Source of the DNA: Pleurodeles waltl
Taxonomy: Eukaryota > Chordata > Amphibia > Caudata > Salamandridae
NCBI RefSeq assembly: GCF_031143425.1
Contig: NW_027150043.1
Span: 62,001-126,000, forward strand
DNA: 64,000 nucleotides
Reading direction: 5' to 3'
Shown here: positions 37,414 to 49,298 of the stretch, piece by piece
How the letters are laid out: the number at the start of each line of letters is the position of its first letter
Position numbering within the stretch: the stretch's first letter is position 1
The notes under the pieces: generated by a model
Seen by the model: only the letters and a program-made list of their open reading frames with translations
Told to the model about the DNA's origin: nothing
Databases searched by the model: none
Made by a program: the position numbers and the translations under genes

Positions 37414-40400
37414 GTGACTTGTGTGGCTCGGACCAGGTTCTGTTACCCAGAATCCATTGCAAACCTCAAAATTTGGCTAAAAAAACACATGTTCCTCACA
37501 TTTCTGTGGCAGAAAGTTCTGGAATCTGAGAGGAGCCACAAATTTCCTTCCACCCAGCGTTCCCCCACGTCTCCCGATAAAAATGATACCTCACTTGTGT
37601 GGGTAGGCCTAGCGCCCGCGAAAGGAAACGCCCCAAAGCGCAACGTGGACACAGCCAAATTTTTGAAGGAAAACAGAGGTGTTTTTTGCAAAGTGCCTAC
37701 CTGTAGATTTTGGCCTGTAGCTCAGCCGCCACCTAGGGAAACCTACCAAACCTGTGTATTTCTGAAAACTAGAGACCTAGGGGAATCCAAGATGGGGTGA
37801 CTTGTGTGGCTCAGACCAGGTTCTGTTACCCAGAATCCATTGCAAACCTCAAAATTTGGCTAAAAAAACACATGTTCCTCACATTTCTGTGGCAGAAAGT
37901 TCTGGAATCTGAGAGGAGCCACAAATTTCCTTCCACCCAGCGTTCCCCCACGTCTCCCGATAAAAATGATACCTCACTTGTGTGGGTAGACCTAGCGCCC
38001 GCGACATGGAACGCCCCAAAGCGCAACGTGGACACAGCCAAATTTTTGAAGGACAACAGAGGTGTTTTTTGCAAAGTGCCTACCTGTAGATTTTGGCCTT
38101 TAGCTCAGCCGCCACCTAGGGAAACCTACCAAACCTGTGCATTTCTGAAAACTAGAGACCTAGGGGAATCCAAGATGGGGTGACTTGTGTGGCTCGGACC
38201 AGGTTCTGTTACCCAGAATCCATTGCAAACCTCAAAATTTGGCTAAAAAAACACACATGTTCCTCACATTTCGGTGGCAGAAAGTTCTGGAATCTTAGAG
38301 GAGCCACAAATTTCCTTTCACCCAGCGTTCCCTCAGGTCTCCCGATAAAAATGATACCTCACTTGTGTGGGTAGGCCTAGCGCCCGCGACATGAAACGCC
38401 CCAAAGCGCTACGTGGACACAGCCACATTTTTGAAGGAAAACAGAGGTGTTTTTTGCAAAGTGCCTACCTGTAGATTTTGGACTGTAGCTCAGCCGCCAC
38501 CTAGGGAAACCTACCAAACCTGTGCATTTCTGAAAACTAGAGACCTAGGGGAATCCAAGATGGGGTGACTTGTGTGGCTCGGACCAGGTTCTGTTACCCC
38601 GAATCCATTGCAAACCTCAAAATTTGGCAAAAAAAAACACATGTTCCTCACATTTCTGTGGCAGAAAGTTCTGGAATCTGAGAGGAGCCACGAATTTCCT
38701 TCCACCCAGCGTTCCCCCACGTCTCCCGATAAAAATGATACCTCACTTGTGTGGGTAGGCCTAGCGCCCGCGACAGATAACGCCCCAAAGCGCAACGTGG
38801 ACACATCCAAATTTTTGAAGGAAAACAGAGGTGTTTTTTGCAAAGTACCTACCTGTAGATTTTGGCTTGTAGCTCAGCCGCCACCTAGGGAAACCTACCA
38901 AACCTGTGCATTTCTGAAAACTAGAGACCTAGGGGAATCCAAGATGGGGTGACTTGTGTGGCTCGGACCAGGTTCTGTTACCCCGAATCCATTGCAAACC
39001 TCAAAATTTGGCAAAAAAAACACATGTTCCTCACATTTCTGTGGCAGAAAGTTCTGGAATCTGAGAGGAGCCACGAATTTCCTTCCATCCAGCGTTCCCC
39101 CACGTCTCCCGATAAAAATGATACCTCACTTGTGTGGGTAGGCCTAGCGCCCGCGACAGATAACGCCCCAAAGCGCAACGTGGACACATCCAAATTTTTG
39201 AAGGAAAACAGAGGTGTTTTTTGCAAAGTACCTACCTGTAGATTTTGGCTTGTAGCTCAGCCGCCACCTAGGGAAACCTACCAAACCTGTGCATTTCTGA
39301 AAACTAGAGACCTAGGGGAATCCAAGATGGGGTGACTTGTGTGGCTCGGACCAGGTTCTGTTACCCAGAATCCATTGCAAACCTCAAAATTTGGCTAAAA
39401 AAACACATGTTCCTCACATTTCGGTGGCAGAAAGTTCTGGAATCTGAGAGGAGCCACCAATTTCCTTCCACCCAGCATTCCCCCACGTCTCCCGATAAAA
39501 ATGATACCTCACTTGTGTGGGTAGGCCTAGCGCCCGCGACAGGAAACGCCCCAAAGCGCAACGTGGACACAGCCAAATTTTTGAAGGAAAACAGAGGTGT
39601 TTTTTGCAAAGTGCCTACCTGTAGATTTTGGCCTGTAGCTCAGCCGCCACCTAGGGAAACCTACCAAACCTGTGCATTTCTGAAAACTAGAGACCTAGGG
39701 GAATCCAGGATGGGGTGACTTGTGTGGCTCGGACCAGGTTCTGTTACCCAGAATCCTTTGCAAACCTCAAAATTTGGCTAAAAAAACACATGTTCCTAAC
39801 ATTTCTGTGGCAGAAAGTTCTGGAATCTGAGAGGAGCCACAAATTTCCTTTCACCCAGCGTTCCCCCACGTCTCCCAATGAAAATGATACCTCACTTGTG
39901 TGGGTAGGCCTAGCGCCCGCAACAGGAAACGCCCCAAAGCGCAACGTAGACACAGCCAAATTTTTTAAGGAAAACAGAGGTGTTTTTTGCAAAGTGCCTA
40001 CCTGTAGATTTTGGCCTGTAGCTCCGCCGCCACCTAGGGAAACCTACCAAACCTGTGCATTTCTGAAAACTAGAGACCTAGGGGAATCCAAGATGGGGTG
40101 ACTTGTGTGGCTCGGACCAGGTTCTGTTACCCAGAATCCATTGCAAACCTCAAAATTTGGCTAAAAAAACACATGTTCCTCACATTTCTGTGGCAGAAAG
40201 TTCTGGAATCTGAGAGGAGCCACAAATTTCCTTCTACTCAGCGTTCCCCCACGTCTCCCGATAAAAATGATACCTCACTTGTGTGGGTAGGCCTAGCGCC
40301 CGCGACAGAAAACGCCCCAAAGCGCAACGTGGACACATCCAAATTTTTGAAGGAAAACAGAGGTGTTTTTTGCAAAGTGCCTACCTGTAGATTTTGGCTT

Positions 40401-40865
40401 GTAGCTCAGCCGCCACCTAGGGAAACCTACCAAACCTGTGCATTTCTGAAAACTAGAGACCTAGGGGAATCCAAGATGGGGTGACTTGTGTGGCTCGGAC
40501 CAGGTTCTGTTACCCAGAATCCATTGCAAAACTCAAAATTTAGCTAAAAAAACACACATGTTCCTCAAATTTCGGTGGCAGAAAGTTCTGGAATCCGAGA
40601 GGAGCCACAAATTTCCTTTCACCCAGCGTTCCCTCACGTCTCCCGATAAAAATGATACCTCACTTGTGTGGGTAGGCCTAGCGCCCGCGACAGGAAACGC
40701 CCCAAAGCGCAACGTGGACACAGCCACATTTTTGAAGGAAAACAGAGGTGTTTTTTGCAAAGTGCCTACCTGTAGATTTTGGACTGTAGCTCAGCCGCCA
40801 CCTAGGGAAACCTACCAAACCTGTGTATTTCTGAAAACTAGAGACCTAGGGGAATCCAAGATGGG
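37414..40865 (+). repeat. Nine-monomer unit P-D-Y-N-N-(H/K)-F-E-(T/P), copy 2
   Basis: Unit starts are 37414 (P), 37797 (D), 38180 (Y, 385 bp), 38565 (N, 384 bp), 38949 (N), 39332 (H/K), 39715 (F), 40098 (E) and 40481 (T/P). It lies 4,217-4,218 bp after copy 1 with the same subtype marks. Private differences include GCGAAAGGAAACG in the P unit, AATCTTAGAGG in the Y unit and CCACCAATTTC in the H unit. It runs directly into the intact 13-mer at 40866. Confidence 0.88.
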
Positions 40866-43800
40866 GTGACTTGTGTGGCTCAGACCAGGTTCTGTTACCC
40901 AGAATCCATTGCAAACCTCAAAATTTGGCTAAAAAAACACATGTTCCTCACATTTCTGTGGCAGAAAGTTCTGGAATCTGAGAGGAGCCACAAATTTCCT
41001 TCCACCCAGCGTTCCCCCACGTCTCCCGATAAAAATGATACCTCACTTGTGTGGGTAGACCTAGCGCCCGCGACATGGAACGCCCCAAAGCGCAACGTGG
41101 ACACAGCCAAATTTTTGAAGGACAACAGAGGTGTTTTTTGCAAAGTGCCTACCTGTAGATTTTGGCCTGTAGCTCAGCCGCCACCTAGGGAAACCTACCA
41201 AACCTGTGCATTTCTGAAAACTAGAGACCTAGGGGAATCCAAGATGGGGTGACTTGTGTGGCTCGGACCAGGTTCTGTTACCCAGAATCCATTGCAAACC
41301 TCAAAATTTGGCTAAAAAAACACACATGTTCCTCACATTTCGGTGGCAGAAAGTTCTGGAATCTGAGACGAGCCACAAATTTCCTTTCACCCAGCGTTCC
41401 CTCAGGTCTCCCGATAAAAATGATACCTCACTTGTGTGGGTAGGCCTAGCGCCCGCGACAGGAAACGCCCCAAAGCGCTACGTGGACACAGCCACATTTT
41501 TGAAGGAAAACAGAGGTGTTTTTTGCAAAGTGCCTACCTGTAGATTTTGGACTGTAGCTCAGCCGCCACCTAGGGAAACCTACCAAACCTGTGCATTTCT
41601 GAAAACTAGAGACCTAGGGGAATCCAAGATGGGGTGACTTGTGTGGCTCGGACCAGGTTCTGTTACCCCGAATCCATTGCAAACCTCAAAATTTGGCAAA
41701 AAAAACACATGTTCCTCACATTTCTGTGGCAGAAAGTTCTGGAATCTGAGAGGAGCCTCGAATTTCCTTCCACCCAGCGTTCCCCCACGTCTCCCGATAA
41801 AAATGATACCTCACTTGTGTGGATAGGCCTAGCGCCCGCGACAGATAACGCCCCAAAGCGCAACGTGGACACATCCAAATTTTTGAAGGAAAACAGAGGT
41901 GTTTTTTGTAAAGTACCTACCTGTAGATTTTGGCTTGTAGCTCAGCGGCCACCTAGGGAAACCTACCAAACCTGTGCATTTCTGAAAACTAGAGACCTAG
42001 GGGAATCCAAGATGGGGTGACTTGTGTGGCTCGGACCAGGTTCTGTTACCCAGAATCCATTGCAAACCTCAAAATTTGGCTAAAAAAACACATGTTCCTC
42101 ACATTTCGGTGGCAGAAAGTTCTGGAATCTGAGAGGAGCCACAAATTTCCTTCCACCCAGCATTCCCCCACGTCTCCCGATAAAAATGATACCTCACTTG
42201 TGTGGGTAGGCCTAGCGCCCGCGACAGGAAACGCCCCAAAGCGCAACGTGGACACAGCCAAATTTTTGAAGGAAAACAGAGGTGTTTTTTGCAAAGTGCC
42301 TACCTGTAGATTTTGGCCTGTAGCTCAGCCGCCACCTAGGGAAACCTACCAAACCTGTGCATTTCTGAAAACTAGAGACCTAGGGGAATCCAAGATGGGG
42401 TGACTTGTGTGGCTCAGACCAGGTTCTGTTACCCAGAATCCATTGCAAACCTCAAAATTTGGCTAAATAAACACATGTTCCTCACATTTCTGTGGCAGAA
42501 AGTTCTGGAATCTGAGAGGAGCAACAAATTTCCTTCCACCCAGCGTTCCCCCATGTCTCCCGATAAAAATGATACCTCACTTGTGTGGGTAGGCCTAGCG
42601 CCCGCGACATGAAACGCCCCAAAGCGCAACGTGGACACAGACAAATTTTTGAAGGAAAACAGAGGTGTTTTTTGCAAAGTGCCTACCTGTAGATTTTGGC
42701 CTGTAGCTCAGCCGCCACCTAGGGAAACCTACCAAACCTGTGCATTTCTGAAAACTAGAGACCTACGGGAATCCAGGATGGGGTGACTTGTGTGGCTCGG
42801 ACCAGGTTCTGTTACCCAGAATCCTTTGCAAACCTCAAAATTTGGCTAACAAAACACATGTTCCTAACATTTCTGTGGCAGAAAGTTCTGGAATATGAGA
42901 GGAGCCACAAATTTCCTTTCACCCAGCGTTCCCCCACGTCTCCCAATGAAAATGATACCTCACTTGTGTGGGTAGGCCTAGCGCCCGCAACAGGAAACGC
43001 CCCAAAGCGCAACGTGGACACAGCCAAATTTTTTAAGGAAAACAGAGGTGTTTTTTGCAAAGTGCCTACCTGTAGATTTTGGCCTGTAGCTCCGCCGCCA
43101 CCTAGGGAAACCTACCAAACCTGTGCATTTCTGAAAACTAGAGACCTAGGGGAATCCAAGATGGGGTGACTTGTGTGGCTCGGACCAGGTTCTGTTACCC
43201 AGAATCCATTGCAAACCTCAAAATTTGGCTAAAAAAACACATGTTCCTCACATTTCTGTGGCAGAAAGTTCTGGAATCTGAGAGGAGCCACAAATTTCCT
43301 TCCACCCAGCGTTCCCCCACGTCTCCGAATAAAAATGATACCTCACTTGTGTGGGTAGGCCTAGCGCCCGCGACAGAAAACGCCCCAAAGCGCAACGTGG
43401 ACACATCCAAATTTTTGAAGGAAAACAGAGGTGTTTTTTGCAAAGTGCCTACCTGTAGATTTTGGCTTGTAGCTCAGCCGCCACCTAGGGAAACCTACCA
43501 AACCTGTGCATTTCTGAAAACTAGAGACCTAGGGGAATCCAAGATGGGGTGACTTGTGTGGCTCGGACCAGGTTCTGTTACCCAGAATCCATTGCAAAAC
43601 TCAAAATTTAGCTAAAAAAACACACATGTTCCTCAAATTTCGGTGGCAGAAAGTTCTGGAATCCGAGAGGAGCCACAAATTTCCTTTCACCCAGCGTTCC
43701 CTCACGTCTCCCGATAAAAATGATACCTCACTTGTGTGGGTAGGCCTAGCGCCCGCGACAGGAAACGCCCCAAAGCGCAACGTGGACACAGCCACATTTT

Positions 43801-45848
43801 TGAAGGAAAACAGAGATGTTTTTTGCAAAGTACCTACCTGTAGATTTTGGACTGTAGCTCAGCCGCCACCTAGGGAAACCTACCAAACCTGTGCATTTCT
43901 GAAAACTAGAGACCTAGGGGAATCCAAGATGGGGTGACTTGTGTGGCTCGGACCAGGTTCTGTTACCCAGAATCCATTGCAAACCTCAAAATTTGGCTAA
44001 AAAAACACATGTTCCTCACATTTCTGTGGCAGAAAGTTCTGGAATCTGAGAGGAGCCACGAATTTCCTTCCACCCAGCGTTCCCCCACGTCTCCCGATAA
44101 AAATGATACCTCACTTGTGTGGGTAGGCCTAGCGCCCGCGACAGAAAACGCCCCAAAGCGCAACGTGGACACATCCAAATTTTTGAAGGAAAACAGAGGT
44201 GTTTTTTGCAAAGTACCTACCTGTAGATTTTGGCTTGTAGCTCAGCCGCCACCTAGGGAAACCTACCTAACCTGTGCATTTCTGAAAACTAGAGACCTAG
44301 GGGAATCCAAGATGGGGTGACTTGTGTGGCTCAGACCAGGTTCTGTTACCCAGAATCCATTGCAAACCTCAAAATTTGGCTAAAAAAACACATGTTCCTC
44401 ACATTTCTGTGGCAGAAAGTTCTGGAATCTGAGAGGAGCCACGAATTTCCTTCCACCCAGCGTTCCCCCACGTCTCCCGATAAAAATGATACCTCACTTG
44501 TGTGGGTAGGCCTAGCGCCCGCGACAGAAAACGCCCCAAAGCGCAACGTGGACACATCCAAATTTTTGAAGGAAAACAGAGGTGTTTTTTGCAAAGTACC
44601 TACCTGTAGATTTTGGCTTGTAGCTCAGCCGCCACCTAGGGAAACCTACCAAACCTGTGCATTTCTGAAAACTAGAGACCTAGGGGAATCCAAGATGGGG
44701 TGACTTGTGTGGCTCGGACCAGGTTCTGTTACCCAGAATCCATTGCAAACCTCAAAATTTGGCTAAAAAAACACATGTTCCTCACATTTCTGTGGCAGAA
44801 AGTTCTGGAATCTGAGAGGAGCCACAAATTTCCTTCCACCCAGCGTTCCCCCACGTCTCCCGATAAAAATGATACCTCACTTGTGTGGGTAGGCCTAGCG
44901 CCCGCGACAGGAAACGCCCCAAAGCGCAACGTGGACACAGCCAAATTTTTGAAGGAAAACAGAGGTGTTTTTTGCACAGTACCTACCTGTAGATTTTGGC
45001 CTGTAGCTCAGCCGCCACCTAGGGAAACCTACCAAACCTGTGCATTTCTGAAAACTAGAGACCTAGGGGAATCCAAGATGGGGTGACTTGTGTGGCTCGG
45101 ACCAGGTTCTGTTACACAGAATCCTTTGCAAACCTCAAAATTTGGCTAAAAAAACACATGTTCCTCACATTTCTGTGGCAGAAAGTTCTGGAATCTGAGA
45201 GGAGCCACAAATTTCCTTTCACCCAGCGTTCCCCCACGTCTCCCGATAAAAATGATACCTCACATGTGTGGGTAGGCCTAGCGCCCGCGACAGGAAACGC
45301 CCCAAAGCGCAACGTGGACACAGCCAAATTTTTGAAGGAAAACAGAGGTGTTTTTTGCAAAGTGCCTACCTGTAGATTTTGGCCTGTAGCTCAGCCGCCA
45401 CCTAGGGAAACCTACCAAACCTGTGCATTTCTGAAAACTAGAGACCTAGGGGAATCCAAGATGGGGTGACTTGTGTGGCTCGGACCAGGTTCTGTTACCC
45501 AGAATCCATTGCAAACCTCAAAATGTGGCTAAAAAAACACATGTTCCTCACATTTCTGTGGCAGAAAGTTCTGGAATCTGAGAGGAGCCACAAATTTCCT
45601 TCCACCCAGCGTTCCCCCACGTCTCCCGATAAAAATGATACCTCACTTGTGTGGGTAGGCCTAGCGCCCGCGACAGGAAACGCCCCAAAGCGCAACGTGG
45701 ACACAGCCAAAGTTTTGAAGGAAAACAGAGGTGTTTTTTGCAAAGTGCCTACCTGTAGATTTTGGCCTGTAGCTCAGCCGCCACCTAGGGAAACCTACCA
45801 AACCTGTGTATTTCTGAAAACTAGAGACCTAGGGGAATCCAAGATGGG
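40866..45848 (+). repeat. Intact 13-monomer higher-order repeat, 4,983 bp
   Basis: Unit starts are 40866 (D), 41249 (Y), 41634 (N), 42017 (H), 42400 (K), 42783 (F), 43166 (E), 43549 (T), 43934 (S1), 44317 (S2), 44700 (C), 45083 (L) and 45466 (P). The next unit, 45849, is D again. Length is 13 x 383 + 4. It is the only copy in the window with all 13 types in order and no chimera, and it gives the reference order against which the other blocks read as deletions or duplications. Private changes include GAGCCTCGAA and GTGGATAGG in N, CAGAGATGTT in T and CCAAAGTTTTG in P. Confidence 0.9.
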
Positions 45849-46616
45849 GTGACTTGTGTGGCTCAGACCAGGTTCTGTTACCCAGAATCCATTGCAAACC
45901 TCAAAATTTGGCTAAAAAAACACATGTTCCTCACATTTCTGTGGCAGAAAGTTCTGGAATCTGAGAGGAGCCACAAATTTCCTTCCACCCAGCGTTCCCC
46001 CACGTCTCCCGATAAAAATGATACCTCACTTGTGTGGGTAGACCTAGCGCCCGCGACATGGAACGCCCCAAAGCGCAACGTGGACACAGCCAAATTTTTG
46101 AAGGACAACAGAGGTGTTTTTTGCAAAGTGCCTACCTGTAGATTTTGGCCTTTAGCTCAGCCGCCACCTAGGGAAACCTACCAAACCTGTGCATTTCTGA
46201 AAACTAGAGACCTAGGGGAATCCAAGATGGGGTGACTTGTGTGGCTCGGACCAGGTTCTGTTACCCAGAATCCATTGCAAACCTCAAAATTTGGCTAAAA
46301 AAACACACATGTTCCTCACATTTCGGTGGCAGAAAGTTCTGGAATCTGAGAGGAGCCACAAATTTCCTTCCACCCAGCGTTCCCTCAGGTCTCCCGATAA
46401 AAATGATACCTCACTTGTGTGGGTAGGCCTAGCGCCCGCGACAGGAAACGCCCCAAAGCGCTACGTGGACACAGCCACATTTTTGAAGGAAAACAGAGGT
46501 GTTTTTTGCAAAGTGCCTACCTGTAGATTTTGGACTGTAGCTCAGCCGCCACCTAGGGAAACCTACCAAACCTGTGCATTTCTGAAAACTAGAGACCTGG
46601 GGGAATCCAAGATGGG
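45849..46616 (+). repeat. Two monomers D-Y leading into the 7-mer region
   Basis: Unit starts are 45849 (D, CTTTAGCTC subtype) and 46232 (Y, 385 bp). This Y has 137C and ACCTGGGGG near its end, both shared with the Y at 48914 and neither seen in other Y units. After it the order jumps to K, so N and H are skipped. Confidence 0.86.
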
Positions 46617-49298
46617 GTGACTTGTGTGGCTCAGACCAGGTTCTGTTACCCAGAATCCATTGCAAACCTCAAAATTTGGCTAAATAAACACATGTTCCTC
46701 ACATTTCTGTGGCAGAAAGTTCTGGAATCTGAGAGGAGCAACAAATTTCCTTCCACCCAGCGTTCCCCCACGTCTCCCGATAAAAATGATACCTCACTTG
46801 TGTGGGTAGGCCAAGCGCCCGCGACATGAAACGCCCCAAAGCGCAACGTGGACACAGCCAAATTTTTGAAGGAAAACAGAGGTGTTTTTTGCAAAGTGCC
46901 TACCTGTAGATTTTGGCCTGTAGCTCAGCCGCCACCTAGGGAAACCTACCAAACCTGTGCATTTCTGAAAACTAGAGACCTAGGGGAATCCAGGATGGGG
47001 TGACTTGTGTGGCTCGGACCAGGTTCTGTTACCCAGAATCCTTTGCAAACCTCAAAATTTGGCTAAAAAAACACATGTTCCTAACATTTCTGTGGCAGAA
47101 AGTTCTGGAATCTGAGAGGAGCCACAAATTTCCTTCCACCCAGCGTTCCCCCACGTCTCCCGATAAAAATGATACCTCACTTGTGTGGGTAGACCTAGCG
47201 CCCGCGACATGGAACGCCCCAAAGCGCAACGTGGACACAGCCAAATTTTTGAAGGACAACAGAGGTGTTTTTTGCAAAGTGCCTACCTGTAGATTTTGGC
47301 CTGTAGCTCAGCCGCCACCTAGGGAAACCTACCAAACCTGTGCATTTCTGAAAACTAGAGACCTAGGGGAATCCAAGATGGGGTGACTTGTGTGGCTCGG
47401 ACCAGGTTCTGTTACCCAGAATCCATTGCAAACCTCAAAATTTGGCTAAAAAAACACATGTTCCTCACATTTCTGTGGCAGAAAGTTCTGGAATCTGAGA
47501 GGAGCCACGAATTTCCTTCCACCCAGCGTTCCCCCACGTCTCCCGATAAAAATGATACCTCACTTGTGTGGGTAGGCCTAGCGCCCGCGACAGATAACGC
47601 CCCAAAGCGCAACGTGGACACATCCAAATTTTTGAAGGAAAACAGAGGTGTTTTTTTGCAAAGTACCTACCTGTAGATTTTGGCTTGTAGCTCAGCCGCC
47701 ACCTAGGGAAACCTACCAAACCTGTGCATTTCTGAAAACTAGAGACCTAGGGGAATCCAAGATGGGGTGACTTGTGTGGCTCGGACCAGGTTCTGTTACC
47801 CAGAATCCATTGCAAACCTCAAAATTTGGCTAAAAAAACACATGTTCCTCACATTTCGGTGGCAGAAAGTTCTGGAATCTGAGAGGAGCCACAAATTTCC
47901 TTCCACCCAGCATTCCCCCACGTCTCCCGATAAAAATTATACCTCACTTGTGTGGGTAGGCCTAGCGCCCGCGACAGGAAACGCCCCAAAGCGCAACGTG
48001 GACACAGCCAAATTTTTGAAGGAAAACAGGTGTTTTTTGCAAAGTGCCTACCTGTAGATTTTGGCCTGTAGCTCAGCCGCCACCTAGGGAAACCTACCAA
48101 ACCTGTGCATTTCTGAAAACTAGAGACCTAGGGGAATCCAAGATGGGGTGACTTGTGTGGCTCAGACCAGGTTCTGTTACCCAGAATCCATTGCAAACCT
48201 CAAAATTTGGCTAAATAAACACATGTTCCTCACATTTCTGTGGCAGAAAGTTCTGGAATCTGAGAGGAGCAACAAATTTCCTTCCACCCAGCGTTCCCCC
48301 ACGTCTCCCGATAAAAATGATACCTCACTTGTGTGGGTAGGCCAAGCGCCCGCGACATGAAACGCCCCAAAGCGCAACGTGGACACAGCCAAATTTTTGA
48401 AGGAAAACAGAGGTGTTTTTTGCAAAGTGCCTACCTGTAGATTTTGGCCTGTAGCTCAGCCGCCACCTAGGGAAACCTACCAAACCTGTGCATTTCTGAA
48501 AACTAGAGACCTAGGGGAATCCAGGATGGGGTGACTTGTGTGGCTCGGACCAGGTTCTGTTACCCAGAATCCTTTGCAAACCTCAAAATTTGGCTAAAAA
48601 AACACATGTTCCTAACATTTCTGTGGCAGAAAGTTCTGGAATCTGAGAGGAGCCACAAATTTCCTTCCACCCAGCGTTCCCCCACGTCTCCCGATAAAAA
48701 TGATACCTCACTTGTGTGGGTAGACCTAGCGCCCGCGACATGGAACGCCCCAAAGCGCAACGTGGACACAGCCAAATTTTTGAAGGACAACAGAGGTGTT
48801 TTTTGCAAAGTGCCTACCTGTATATTTTGGCCTTTAGCTCAGCCGCCACCTAGGGAAACCTACCAAACCTGTGCATTTCTGAAAACTAGAGACCTAGGGG
48901 AATCCAAGATGGGGTGACTTGTGTGGCTCGGACCAGGTTCTGTTACCCAGAATCCATTGCAAACCTCAAAATTTGGCTAAAAAAACACACATGTTCCTCA
49001 CATTTCGGTGGCAGAAAGTTCTGGAATCTGAGAGGAGCCACAAATTTCCTTCCACCCAGCGTTCCCTCAGGTCTCCCGATAAAAATGATACCTCACTTGT
49101 GTGGGTAGGCCTAGCGCCCGCGACAGGAAACGCCCCAAAGCGCTACGTGGACACAGCCACATTTTTGAAGGAAAACAGAGGTGTTTTTTGCAAAGTGCCT
49201 ACCTGTAGATTTTGGACTGTAGCTCAGCCGCCACCTAGGGAAACCTACCAAACCTGTGCATTTCTGAAAACTAGAGACCTGGGGGAATCCAAGATGGG
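46617..49298 (+). repeat. Seven-monomer HOR K-D'-N'-H-K-D'-Y, copy 1 (2,682 bp)
   Basis: Unit starts are 46617 (K), 47000 (D'), 47383 (N'), 47767 (H, 381 bp), 48148 (K), 48531 (D') and 48914 (Y). Both K units have GGCCAAGCGCCCG, and both D' units are F/D chimeras. N' has a Y-like or consensus 5' end and an N body. The D' at 48531 has a private TGTATATTTTGG. The T run in unit 47383 has one extra T. Confidence 0.88.
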
